Both the position numbers and the translations under genes were made by a program. A stretch of DNA of 64,000 nucleotides from the NCBI GenBank assembly GCA_020746105.1, contig CM036622.1, forward strand, positions 42,757,477-42,821,476, written 5' to 3'. This DNA is from Trogon surrucura (taxonomy: Eukaryota; Chordata; Aves; Trogoniformes; Trogonidae). The notes below the pieces were generated by a model. The model worked only from the letters and a program-made list of their open reading frames with translations. It made no database searches and was not told the origin of the DNA. Numbering within the stretch: position 1 is the stretch's first letter; each line of letters starts with the position of its first letter. This document shows positions 28,001 through 40,430 of this stretch, piece after piece.

Positions 28001-31000
28001 GCTGCTAAATCTACCCACGAGAGACCATCAAGATCAGAATTTACATAAGTAATACATATTCCAAGCTATTCATTTAGAGGTTCTCAGTCATATTAAAACC
28101 ATATTTGAGCTTTTAAAAAAAAAAAAAAAAATCAAACAGATCTTCCAAAGTGGTCTTGGCGAAAAAAGACTGATGAAAACTATGTATCTGCCTACGCATA
28201 AACAAGACCATAAGAAATATCAGATTTAGACAGTTGGGGAGAGTTGTAAGCAGTGTTCTATAGCATAGAGAGGCCTCTCTCTGCTACACCAGTCAAGTGA
28301 AGTTGTTCAACACTGCAAACACTGGTTTCCTGGGTCATTCTAATGCTTCATAAGCTAGTTATTGTAAGTAAATTCATTAAAAACTGAATATAATTCAATT
28401 CAGCCAGGAAACTTACTGAAGAATCTCTCCGGAAGCTAATATTTTCAGCTGAAGAATCGTAATTAGAACTGTAAGTGCTTTAACTCCATATATTATTGCT
28501 GTATTAGTACTGATAAAGTTGATGTCGTTTAGGATACTGATGCAGTTCCTCACTAGTATATTCAGCTTTATGCCACAGATTTTCAGATAACCTTTCAGTT
28601 ACAGGCACACTGGAAGGGGCTGGGATTTTGTTTGCAGGCAAAAGAATTTGAGGGAGGCATTAGGTAGGTACTGGAACTTACATTTATATAGCATCTATGA
28701 AGAAGTTTTATTTATTTCCATTTTAAGACTGTTTCATCACTTCTCCCCACACTTAATCTCACCGTACGGTATTATAAAGGTATGTCAGTTCACAAGCAAA
28801 TGTCTCCACCATAAGAGAGCAGAGTCACAGCAGCATTCTAAAGAGTGACAGGGAAAAAAAGCATTTAGAAAACACTAAGAAAAATGTAAATCCTCTGTGC
28901 TTAAGAAAACTTACTTCAGAAGACAAAGGGTTCAAAAATCTGCTCTTTAAACTATTCAGAGGTTAAGTCTCTGATCTAAAAGAAAACAGGAATCTAACCT
29001 TCCACCTGTTTCTCACCAAAACTTCCAGTCAGAAACATAACAGATTTTAAATCTCGATATAAATTAAACACAGTAATGTACTTACTATGCCTTTTTCCTT
29101 TTAGTCAATGCCAAATTCCCACTAATAACATCAGAACTTCCTTCAATTACTACATTTGGTTTCCTTCCCCTTTTTTTCTGTCCTCCCCTCTCTTCAACCC
29201 CCCCGCCACCCTCCCTAAAGACAGCCACCACACTGTACTTTCCTTTTAGGACTGCAGGTCTTCCTTAGAAACGTGTTCTCTGCTTCTCCTGAATTCTTTT
29301 CCCCTTCTATCAGATAAACCTTCTAGATAACCAGAATACACATGGTCTGGAGGACAAACTGTAAGTGCCTGGAATTCTAATTTAGTCACAATTTGCCTTA
29401 GCAAGAAACTGCTTCCTACTTTTCTAAGAACAGTGATTATCAATGTGAGAGTCCCAAACTCTGACATCTTGCCTAAATACTTCAGTAAGGGGATGTTTAC
29501 TGTTGATAGAGCTACATTCATCAGTAGTGAGCCAAACTGCACCCAGGTGAAGTTCCCTCCACCCCTTTCCTTCCTCTTTTTTTTTTTCTTTTGAGGAATC
29601 CTTTAAGACACTGAAAACTAATTATCCTCAAAAAAATCAGCATGACTGAATTTTTACCAGAATTACTCCCAGATTAAGTGAAAGAGGCAGAACCAAATTC
29701 ATACATTTTCAGATCAAATACAGATATAGTTTGAAAACGGCAATATCAGGGATGGGAAATTGCTCTCCTGCTTAAGTGAGCAAAGAATGTACAACACAAG
29801 TCTGAAAACATCAAGGGTTCCGAATACATACCCGAGTGCTATTGCAACTACTTTTTAGCACGAGCACTCGGAATAGCCAGACTTGTTCCACCTCAGTGCC
29901 ACAACCCGGAGTGGGTGACAGCACAGTTTGTTTTCCTACACAGTCTTTCCCATAGAAAGAGAGAAACCCCTCCACATTCAAAGCTATCCAAACACAAACA
30001 GGCCACATTGAATCGGTTACATGCTACTGGGCAAGTTATTATGTGTAGCCGCTTTTTAACTATTTTAACACTCCCTTCATGGCCAGGTTCTTTGCTCTAG
30101 CCTGCCTTTTTCTGCAAAATGCTCAATTACATTAAATACAACCACTATGTATTATGTGTTGGTTAAGCCTCTTCCTCTCTTTTCCTCCCTTCCCATCCCA
30201 CAATACACACAACATGCTCCCAAATCTCATAACCCACTGCCCTGTGTCATATTGCCTAATCCTGCAGTGGCCCCATCACAGGCACTGGAAGTATAATCTG
30301 TTCAGTAGTCCAACTGGAGAGCAGATGGCTTTGTATAAAGTGCTGATTAAAAAACCCACCTCCATCACACAGTAAAAAAAAAAAGTGATTTTATCAGTAT
30401 ATCTGCCATTTTTACTGAGCAAATGTACAATACCAGCACAGTATACATTTTTCAAAGCTACCGCACAAGTTCTCGTTAGGAATTTCAGAACTTCAGCTTC
30501 CTTTCAAAAGGGGTAAACACAGCTGTACACAGATAAAACAGGCCATACCGATCCCACATCCAGCTGACCTTGATACTCGAGGTGAAAACGAGCTATCAAA
30601 AAATAAATTTTAAAAGAACAGAAAAGAAAAACCACCTTAAATGACCAGATAGGAACTAGCTCAAGTTGTAAGTTTTTTGTTTGTGTGCTTGCGGGGGGGG
30701 GGCGGAAATTTCAAGACTTTGAAGAAAATGATGTAACTGAGATTCTCTCTAACTTTCCGACATGGGGAAAAAGGAGCAGGAGACAGGTCAAAACTTGTGC
30801 CGCAATTACCATGCTCATGCATTTGTCATATTTCCCATGAGTAAAACCAAATGAACCTCGCCTCCTCGAAGCATTTATATCAGCAGCTTTCTTTGGGTGG
30901 AGCAAACAACTCAGAAGAGTAAATAGACATTAACTCATACTACCTCCACATACCACACAAAAAAAAAAATAATAAAAAGAAATCTTAAAAGCATGGCTTG

Positions 31001-31252
31001 TTAGAGCAGTTTTAACCTAAGAAGCTCATTCAAAAAAAAAATTTAAAATCACTTCATGGTATTAAAGCTGTGTTGTCAAATTTGCTGCTCCATTACTAAA
31101 AACAGTAAGAAAGCTTCCCGACAGTGATGGATGCCAGAGAATTTAGTCACCTGTATTCAATTCTCATCACAGGTAGTCTAGCATTAGATTCAACAAGTTC
31201 ACTTTACAAACTGTCTAGTAAAGATAGTGGGGGTTGTTTGCTTTTCCCCCCC

Positions 31253-31279
31253 TTTTTTTTTTTACTCAAAAAAAAAAAA
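31253..31279. repeat. T11-ACTC-A12 inverted homopolymer pair
   Basis: A run of 11 T is followed, after ACTC, by a run of 12 A. This could extrude as a short AT hairpin. It lies just outside the ABI1 CpG island. Confidence 0.8.
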
Positions 31280-31564
31280 GCTGAATTTGAGCATCTCTGG
31301 ATGCTTCCGTATCCACATCAGTACGACCAAACACACAGAGTCAGGCGCTGCAAAGCCTGTAAAAATATTAAGTTGTTCTTAAAGCAGCTTCACAAAAATA
31401 GTCTTAGAGCGAGGCCACGAAGCTGGGGCGACCGGGGGAGGGGGAAATCCCCACCGCCCGGCGGAGCCACGCTACACCCAGCCGACCCTCGTCCCGAACC
31501 GGAGACCCGGCCTGCAGTGACCGACCGCCGCTGCCGGGCGCTGGAACCGCGGAGCCTGCGGGAG

Positions 31565-31800
31565 GCACCGATTGCCATTTTGAGGCACCACCTCACGCTC
31601 AGCCGCCACCGCCCGCACACGGGCAGCGGCTTTCCCGCCCCACCACGAACCGCCCCTTGCGGCGACACGGACCCCGGGCGCCGCACGCCGAGAAGCGCGG
31701 CTCTCCCTCGGCCTCACGCCGCGGAGCGCCCGGTTCCCACCGCGGATCGCCCCCCTCCCCGCCCCGATGACTGAGCTACGTGATGTCACTCGCCCGCGGG
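31565..31800. promoter_or_regulatory. ABI1: Motif cluster in ABI1 intron 1 CpG island
   Basis: Three short motifs sit close together: an AAAATGGCA (YY1-like) on the minus strand near 31572-31582, ATGACTGAGC at 31767-31776 (fits the antioxidant-response core RTGACNNNGC) and TGATGTCA at about 31781-31788 (CRE/AP-1-like). All lie within 0.9 kb downstream of ABI1 exon 1. They may form an intronic enhancer or a second start region. The assignment rests on motif matching alone. Confidence 0.3.
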
Positions 31801-32033
31801 GCCCCTTCCGCTCCCCGAGCGCCCGCCGCGACGCTGCGGATGGCGGCCCCGCGCTGCCGGCGCGGCTCGGGCGGAGGGGCCGGCCGGCGGCCCGCGGAGA
31901 GGCGCTGCCCGCCTCAGCCACCGTCACCAACCGCCGCCCCGCCGGCCGCCCCCGGAGAGAGCCGCGCCGCCGCCGGGGAAACCCGAGATACCGGCTGTGA
32001 GCCGGACACAGCGGCCAGGCTCGCCGGCCCTCA

Positions 32034-32783
<750 letters not shown>

Positions 32784-33000
32784 TCATGGCCGCGGTGGGG
32801 TGGGCAGGGGCGGCTGGGCCTCTGTGGCCAGAGGGCGACGGGCAGGGCTGTGGGATCGGCCTTCTGCGAGCTTGTGCGGGACGGGGGACGTCCGTGTCCT
32901 TCCGCCGTTTCCCCCTCAAAAAGAAAAGCCCCCGAGCTGCCCTGAGGCAGCGCCTTCCTCCAGGAGAAGCCAGGAGGGTCTAGGAGGGAAGCAGCGCCCC

Positions 33001-34486
33001 GATTATCCAGCGGCCTCTCGGGCTGGAAATTTGTTAAATGACAACAAAATCGGTTAAACGATAGGAGCATCATGATTAGCAGCAATTAGTGCCTTCCCAG
33101 GGGGTTAACCCGAGGGAAAGAGAGAAAAATACTGAATTTTGGCTGTGCAGATCTTTGCAAAGGCCTGCCCAGAAGTAGTAGTTGACAATCAGCATTTTTT
33201 TCTGGTTTTGGTTTTGTAAAGAAGAACTTAAATATTCAGCTGAGGTAAATACATAATTCCTGCCATTCTTTTACCTCAACTGTCAGTTGTTCAGGGCCTC
33301 CTCGGGCTGTTTCAAAGGTGTGGAAGATGAGGGTCTGGTGATTATTCAGTATAATCTTTCTTTCACGTTTTTGTTTTTTTGTGTAAGCCAAATCCTGTCT
33401 CTATGATCAAACCAGAAGAAAAGCCAATAACAGCAGGTGGCTGCTGTGATGGGATGTCCAAGCCTGCCTTTGCAATGAGTAACAGGCCCAGAAGAAGCTG
33501 TCTCCAAGGCCGGTTATTCATCCCTTGGCTTCATGTGCTGTATGTGCGCAGTTACAAACACAACTGGTATTAGCCCTTGCTTTTCAGTAGTTGTCCCGGA
33601 GAGGCCCACGCATCAGCAAAAAGTCAGCACGTTTCGGAAAAAATTATTCTCAAACACAGTAGGAGCAGACTGTCTCATCTCTGCATAATCATGTGATATT
33701 TCCCATGTCCCCTGGACCTTTATCTTCTGTTGGCAGCACTGAAAACTGCTCTGGTCAGGATCCTTTGGTATTCCTGCCGATGTCTCTAAATTGAGAGGGA
33801 GAGAGGAAAAATAGATCTCCCTTGCTTTCTCAGGTCAGCCAGGTTCAGCATTTCAGTCTAGAACTGTGGAAGTGAGGATGAATAGTAGTGAGCCTGGGAA
33901 GGACGGGTGGTTCTTTCCAGCTGGAGTTACAAAAAAAAATCCCCTGACTGGGAACAGCTGGACAGGTGCTGAGAGGGATACTCAAGTGCTGTCCGGGACA
34001 GCAGGAGAAAGAGTGGATACATTCACAGCACTTCCTGTGGGATAGAAATGCATCTACGTTGCTATCTTCAGATGGTTAATTCATTTGGCAGCTTAGCAAA
34101 ATTGTTTCCAAAGTGGCTTCAGTAACTCACTTTAGGATAGCATATAATTTCCAATAAAACATTTTATTTTGGATTCCAAGTACCCTTTTAATGTAAAATA
34201 ATTAAATCTGATCTGCAGCAGTATTGAGATACAGACAAGCTTTTAATGTGTCCCAGGGCAAGTGTGATCAGAAACCATCCTGGGCACAGACTTCTCCTTA
34301 TTTCCAGCTATCACGATACAAAGACAAACTTGGTTTCTCTGTTCAGTCTGGCTGCACATTACTTAACACCCATTGGCTTGGATGAGTCTGTAATTGCTGA
34401 TGCTGACTTCATGGAAGCTGTTAAGGTCCTCAAATGTAGCACAACTCTTGTCGGCTCCTTTTGAAATGTTATTGCTCCCCCCCGTA
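33001..34486. other. Intergenic sequence upstream of ABI1
   Basis: Composition returns to ordinary AT-rich DNA. There is no recognised gene, repeat family or RNA. Short plus-strand frames at 33379 and 34246 have no recognisable content. A divergent noncoding transcript from the ABI1 promoter would run through here but leaves no sequence signature that I can see. Confidence 0.5.
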
Positions 34487-34803
34487 CCAAGAGATGGCAG
34501 ATGTGTGGGGCCTTGAGAAAAATAAGTGGTATGTGTTTTGCTAAATGTATTGTGGTTCACTTCGATGGACAACCTAGTTCTACAAGCAGATGGCAGGACA
34601 GCAGCTGAGCGGGGCAGTGCTGCTTCACAGGGAACTCATCCAGCTCAAGCAGTAGAACAGAAACTCTATAGCTCCTTTCCCTCCAACGGATCTGGACCCA
34701 AAAGGCCTTGCACAAACCAAAAAAGACCTACCAACTCTACCTCAAAAGTGCTCGCAACTCAAGATCTTGGGAGACCTCGTCAAAGAGCGCCACCTTGTGA
34801 CAG
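34487..34803. promoter_or_regulatory. Two CTCF-like sites between ABI1 and ACBD5
   Basis: CCAAGAGATGGCAG at 34487-34500 (plus) and, on the minus strand, TCACAAGGTGGCGC (about 34788-34801) each match the CTCF core CCASYAGRKGGCRS at about 12 of 14 positions by eye. They face each other about 300 bp apart in the intergenic region of two divergent genes. This would suit an insulator, but no binding data exist here. Confidence 0.35.
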
Positions 34804-34969
34804 CTGCGTTGTGATTTTTCTTCAGCCTTCCTAGTGCGTTGGACAGACGGGCGGTAAATACAGAAACTTCCGAACTGGTTTCATGCTAAGCTAAGTCAGC
34901 TCCAGGGGGACTTTTTAACTTAGTGCCATAGAACTACTGCCACACAATGCAGGGGGCCACACAATACAG

Positions 34970-34989
34970 GATGCGCTGGGAATTGTGGT
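34970..34989 (-). promoter_or_regulatory. ZNF143-type element, intergenic
   Basis: The minus strand reads ACCACAATTCCCAGCGCAT, close to the ZNF143 element ACTACAATTCCCAGCATGC. There is no CpG island here. ZNF143 is known to occur with CTCF at loop anchors, and two CTCF-like motifs lie 170-500 bp to the left. Confidence 0.45.
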
Positions 34990-35077
34990 GCGGAACACAC
35001 TCAGCCGATTAGATCAGCAGGCCTTGTTAGTTCCTGCCCTATGCTAGCCCTCCTGCTACCAAAACTACTCTCTGCAG

Positions 35078-35145
35078 GGTCACTTGAGTGACCTCCTCAC
35101 TTGAGTGAGGAACATACACTTGCAGTATGTTCCTCATGTCTGAGG
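35078..35145. repeat. Cluster of four overlapping perfect inverted repeats
   Basis: Within 68 bp there are GGTCACT-TG-AGTGACC (35078-35093), TCCTCACT-TG-AGTGAGGA (35094-35111), TGAGGAACATAC-ACTTGCA-GTATGTTCCTCA (35106-35136, 12-bp perfect arms) and CCTCA-TGTC-TGAGG (35132-35145). Neighbouring hairpins share arm sequence, so some of them are mutually exclusive. The first three centres share CACTTG. No known repeat family was recognised. Confidence 0.9.
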
Positions 35146-35509
35146 TTCTTGGAGGGTTTATTGACTCAGAAGCAGTAGCTGGCTCCGTGAACGTATATGG
35201 TGTGTTCGCCAAGTGATGCTAAAATACCTGAAAGCACGGAGATACTCAGGTAGCTCTGCAAGTGCTGGCCAAATCTAGCAGAACAAGTACTGAGCCAGAG
35301 CCAATAAACTTTGGACTTTAGCTGACCTTTTCTGTAAACACTAGTGTGCATCTAAATTGCATTCATTGGGTTTTTCTTTAGAAACTGTTTTATTCTGGTG
35401 GGGGTTTTTGTTGTTGGTTTTATTTTTTAAATTATCACACTTTCCCATTCCTTCAGACAATAAACTGCTCACGAGAAGGAAAAGTTAAGTAACTTAATAT
35501 ACTTCAAGT

Positions 35510-35734
35510 GTGCAAGAGGGAATGAAAATTTTCCTGGCTGGGGCAGTTGAACTGGTAGAGGAAAAAAATGTAATGATGCTTTTCAAGCTCCACCCGAACG
35601 ATCACCTGAATGAAATCCCAACCAGAGTAAAATATGCATATACTTCCTGGTGTCTCAGCTATCCACCTGAGATTCGCTCCTTCTCAGTGAGGCATGATGA
35701 TCTCCAGGGGCAATACAGTCCTTCTGGGACATAG
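35510..35734 (+). other. Intergenic open frame, 74 codons, unassigned
   Basis: An open frame beginning at GTG (first ATG at about 35522) reads protein-like sequence such as FLAGAVELVEEKNVMMLFKL and ends at TAG. No family was recognised, there is no convincing splice acceptor or Kozak start, and the length is within chance expectation. Confidence 0.12.
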
Positions 35735-36653
35735 CTCATTTCTGACAAGGAGAGAAAAATGTGACTATATTCTAAGTCCACCTGTTTAGAACAGCATCAA
35801 AGTAGCAGCATCAAAGCAACTTCTCCTGCACTGTAATTTGAGTAGCTCTGTAACCATCTATTCCCTTTTCTAGGCCATGGATTGACAAATGTCTTTATTT
35901 TTCCATTGGGAACACAACTTGCTTTGGTAGTGTTGATTGGAAAATAACTCTAGTTTTAGTTAGACTGTTTCTCAGATGGATCAATTCCTGATTCAGTTAT
36001 TTAGCTGTATAAGCACTTTTGACAATGCAAAGGAAAGGGACCTGAGGGATTTGAGGGGGGCAGCTGGAGGCACAGAGGACACAGGGCTTGTTCAGATCAG
36101 CCATATCAGCTGTACAGCAAATGCTGAGTCTCATGTTCTTGTAAGAAATTTTTTCTTGATTAAGTGGTATAGTAACACAAGTGTGGCTGTACTGGGACAA
36201 TGCTTTATGAATGCTTAATGCTGTTATTTTAATGTTTTCTTTTTCTGAGGCCGAAAGTTGCCTTTTTGGTATTTCCTTCACCAAATTAGAAGTAGCTGCC
36301 CTAGAAGGTACATAGCTGTGTTGGATTGCTTTCCTGTGCTTTAGGTCCAGCTCCCAGAACCTTACTTATGAACCAGAATAATCAACCATATTGATATTTC
36401 AGTTATCATCACGGGGTGTCTGAGTCTTACAGAGATGAATAGGGCTGTTCCCACTTCTCAGAGAAAATTCGTCAGGCACTCGGTGCTCCCGTGGGCACCT
36501 CCACGTCCCCTTCTTTCCAATTAATATTTTTAATGTTTTCATCACGGCTGCGACAAACTGGAGATGCTCCCTTCTGCCTTGCCATGGTGGGGGCAGGGGT
36601 GTTTGGGGTAAGGCTGCATCCCTGAGCCTGGTCCAGGGACCCCATCACACCCC
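35735..36653. other. Intergenic sequence without recognised features
   Basis: Unique AT-rich sequence grading into a GC-richer patch from about 36470. No gene or repeat family was recognised. Confidence 0.5.
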
Positions 36654-36729
36654 GCTGCCAGTTGCTAGGCAGCCGGCGAGCTCTGTGCGGCAGAGCCAGC
36701 ACACGCCAGCCAGGCATTGCTAGGCAGCC
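36654..36729. promoter_or_regulatory. Paired X-box-like direct repeats with internal hairpin
   Basis: GTTGCTAGGCAGCC at 36661-36674 and ATTGCTAGGCAGCC at 36716-36729 match at 13 of 14 bases, 55 bp apart. Each resembles an RFX X-box (GTTRCC..GGYAAC) imperfectly. GCTGCC at 36654-36659 also pairs with GGCAGC at 36668-36673, and GCTCTG-TGCGG-CAGAGC (36680-36696) forms a hairpin between the copies. The patch is GC-richer than its surroundings. Confidence 0.4.
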
Positions 36730-36839
36730 AGAGCTGCTGGAGAGCACAAAAATAACAGGGTTCAAAATTGCTGCTTTAAGAATGCACAAGATAAGAGCGG
36801 TGCAGAAATAAATAGTTGTACTGTATTTTGGCATGACCT

Positions 36840-38500
36840 TTCTCCTCTAATATATTTTCACTTGCAGAATTTGCCTTCTGTCTCAACCTCATTTTTCATA
36901 AAACTCTCTCCTTTTCATCCCTCCCGTGTGCTTATCTTTGCTCCTCAGCAGTGCTCTGGTGTCAACAGTCCTTCCTTTTCTCTCATTTCCATTACCCTTT
37001 TCTCAATCTGTCATCTCAGTTGTTCCTCTCCCGTGTTCTGCTAGAACCCCTGTTCCTTTGGCCAGTTACATTTTGGTCTTCATTCTTTCATCATTCTCAG
37101 CTCAGGCCCTGGCCACCAGGTTGCCTCCTAACTTTGCCTTTTCATTTTCACTGCATCAAAGAATTCCTCCCATATCTTCTGTTCCCAGGTCCCAGTCTAG
37201 TTCTATTCTGCTGCCACTGCTTCCAGATGCCCATCATAAGGCAGGCTTATCTTCTTAATCCTTCAAAATATGGACAAGGCAGAGGAGGCAACCACTGCCC
37301 CAAGAGCATGGGAAAAGTGGGGGATCCAGACCCTGGTGATTGCAGCCATGCATATGCAGAGCCTCAGGAAAGCCCATTTCTTTCTTCCTAGACCTAAACC
37401 AGGTAACATGGGTACTGTGTGACAAAGAACAAGATGGCTTACTTCCTACATCAGCAACAAACGAGGCTAAACTATTTTATTTTGTTATTAAACCATTTTG
37501 AGGAAGGTCTGGTTTTAAAGCAACCACTTAAAGGAGGAGGTGGATTTCTGGCAGTAGCCCTTTATATTAGCAAGTTGGTTTTTTTTGCTTTCTTTTATTT
37601 AATGACTTTGGGGGCGTAGTTTAAACATGAAAAGAATCAATCCTGTTGCAAGGAGTAGGCACTGAGTGAAAGTCATCTTTCTCAATAGACCCATGCGGTT
37701 TGGCCCGCTCATTAGAGGGCAGGTTGGAATTACCTGATGAAATAGCTGTTTGCTGGAGGATGCCAATCCTTTAAAATGGAAGACTTTCTTTGATATGTAT
37801 ATATGAAATAAAACTTTCCTTGGGAAAGGTTTTTCACCCTGCATAGAGCTTCTGGTCAAAAGCAGACAGAGAGACACCTTGCCCAGGAAAAGGTAGTATT
37901 TGGATAATTAGCAGTGAAAGGAAGGATAGCAGATCCAAAGGCAAGGTTCTTGTGTCCCTAGCTGAAAGCAGGCACTGAAAGGTGGATGCCTTATGCCATC
38001 AGTGTCCTGCTCAGCTCTTTGGAGTGTCCCTAGGAGGAAAAAAAACACTCCTTGAGGTCTTGAGAAATGTTTTGAAGTCCGAAAATACTGTTGGCACCAT
38101 TTCTGTTCTGATTTGCACCGCTTGGTAAAGGCTATGAGAATAACACAAACAAAAATGTTCCAAAATGAACGCATATTCGCCTGTAGAGCCTCCCCAGGCT
38201 TAGTGGGGCTTATTGGCTCAGGCACATATCTGCTTCCTTGAGATGGCTTTGCAAATTCATGTAACACTGCAAGGGCTGTCTTGAGACCACTGGCTAGTGC
38301 TGAACCCAGAGTTAATGAGCTCTTCTGAACCAAATTTTACTATATACGGAACTGAAGTGTCTTGTATTCCTCGGGACATCTCTGATACCCAGGTTTTTCT
38401 GTTCTCCATCAGTTCCCAGGCTCCAATGATCTCAGATAATGAAGAGCTGACTGTAGTAATAGCATAATCTAGTCTATACACACCTCTAAACTGATTAGTC
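36840..38500. other. Intergenic, pyrimidine-rich then ordinary sequence
   Basis: From about 36840 to 37260 the plus strand is unusually C/T-rich, which creates long phenylalanine/serine-rich chance frames (for example 36951-37391). Beyond that the sequence is ordinary. A minus-strand frame at 37908-38333 (141 codons) has no recognisable content. Confidence 0.5.
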
Positions 38501-40430
38501 CACACACATGGCTATAGCTAACTGCAATTTCTAGCCCAATTTATTTATCTTCAGTACTAAGTTTCTGTACATTAATTGGGTAAGTAAAAAACAGAAAGCA
38601 GTAAATATCTGTTTCATTTCCCAGTGTTTCAGAGCTAACATTTGATCTATCTCTATGTTTTTTTGACTTTTATATCAATTGACATTATTTATGTATATCC
38701 ATTTTTATGCTAAATAAAAAGAAACTAAAAATTCATCAAAATGTTCTTAGCATAATTCAAAGCCTTAATAAAATATAGTATTGTGAAGATATTTTAATTG
38801 CACAATTGCAGTTTTTCTTTGTGTTTGAGGAAACATGAGCATGAATTAGAATTACTTTTATATACTTTCTCTTTAAAAGATTGGTGTTTTTCTAAGCCCC
38901 ACGGCTTTTTTTGATGCAGATTAAAAACATTCGTATTCTGTGCTGATTAATTGGTGTGCCTCTTTTGCATTTAAATATATACTTCATTGAATTGCAGCTT
39001 TCCATCATAAAGCAGAAAAGAAAAAATAATTAAATGATAACATCACGCTACTTCAGAAAGAGTGCCATTTTTCCAATAAAAATAAATATTTGACAGCAAT
39101 TATGCAATGATAGTATTTCTCAACACAATATTTGGAAGGCACACCATAATAGATTTTTTTTTCAGCAAGTAAAAACACATTACAGTTATTGAGTCTGTTC
39201 CAGCTCCCAGTGAAACAGTAAAGCTTGGGCTGGAAGCAATATTGAGTCTATGAGGTTGAGCAGTATTTGAAAAGGAGTATCTTCAATCAAGGCAAAAGGA
39301 ATGGGCTGGGATGCCCAGCAGCCTCCCGATGCAGTTGTCTACTGGGAAGTCATTTCCACACTAAGATAACATTGACATCCTCCTTGGCATCGTCCCAGTC
39401 AGAGCCCAAACACAGCCTGTGCAGATAATGAGGGTAAAAAGTCATTACACATAGACTGAGCCTATTCTCTGTTAGAAACATTTAAAAATAAACCAGGCCA
39501 TTTAGTGCAATCTAACAGAATTTAAAGGGTAAGCATTGGCTATTCAAAATAAATAGGGTTTTCCTTCCCTTTTCATTACATAACAAGAACCATCTCTTGT
39601 GCCTATGAGATTGATTACATGTCTCAAACTTAGTTTAGATATTAATCAATCTCAGCAACCACTCATTGTTTCCTGTAGCATAAAGCAGTAAAAATTGTCC
39701 TTTAATTACCGCTAATGAAAGTTACCTGCAGTGAAAGCAAATATATGCCACTGGAAAATGACTTGGTTCAGAGGGCAGTAAATCTTTATGATGCGCAGGC
39801 ACAATTAGAAGGGAATATGTAAATTACCGATGGTAGCTTCCCGCTATGCTCAACTATTTGATGTCAACATTGGCTTTGAATGTTTCAGTTTATTTGATCA
39901 TAACCATAATAATCCCACAGTGTTATTCTGGTCAGTGTATTTTCTCAAGGTTGGAGACTTTTAAACAGTGTCATGTAATAAACACGTACTTATTCAGTAC
40001 TAAAAATGTTTCAAACATTCTTTAAAATAATTCTAAGTGTGAAGTGGGTTAATTATGCTTGCCGTCACTTCTTAAATGTCGGACCCTTCACCCTGTATCT
40101 GACATGTTTGTATTTCTCAGTATTTCTTCAGTGTTTAAGATCGACCCTATCCAGGTTTTTGCACCAGTTAGAAGATGTCTCATAACTCGATATCTTTGCT
40201 TATACTCCAAGGGGGGAAAAGAAAAAAAAAGAAAATTATTTATTTAACACTGTTCAGGCTGCAGAAGAGATCCAGATGCTGTTTTACATGGAAGATACAA
40301 AATAAGCACCTCACTGTACAGTATGTCTGTATGTTGTGATGCTTTTCTTTCAGTTGCTTATCCCTTTGTCATTCTTATGTGAGCCCTAGTAGCACGTAAT
40401 TCTATTTCAGACTTTATTTTTCCCCTTCAG
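38501..40430. other. AT-rich stretch with the texture of conserved noncoding DNA
   Basis: The segment is AT-rich, free of recognised repeats, and contains homeodomain-type cores in close spacing, for example TTAATTACCGCTAATGAAAG at about 39701-39720 and GTAAATTACCG near 39820. These features are common in conserved vertebrate noncoding elements, but conservation cannot be judged from one sequence. Confidence 0.2.

Larger units (their letters stand above)
21291..31389. other. ABI1: Unique intron sequence without a gene
   Basis: About 10 kb of ABI1 intron 1. I saw no exon, RNA gene or mobile element. Small items are a 9-bp-arm hairpin at 25011-25050, an A17 run near 28114-28130, a G10 run at 30693-30702 and a T11/A12 inverted pair at 31253-31279. 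Confidence 0.6.

Noticed and set aside
31124-31774. 216-codon plus-strand frame over the ABI1 CpG island
   Set aside because: Arg/Pro-rich composition typical of GC-rich islands, no domain and no splice support; several frames on both strands are open in the same place.
36926-37391. 110- and 146-codon plus-strand frames in the intergenic region
   Set aside because: They arise from a pyrimidine-rich stretch giving F/L/S/P-rich translation; no start context or family.
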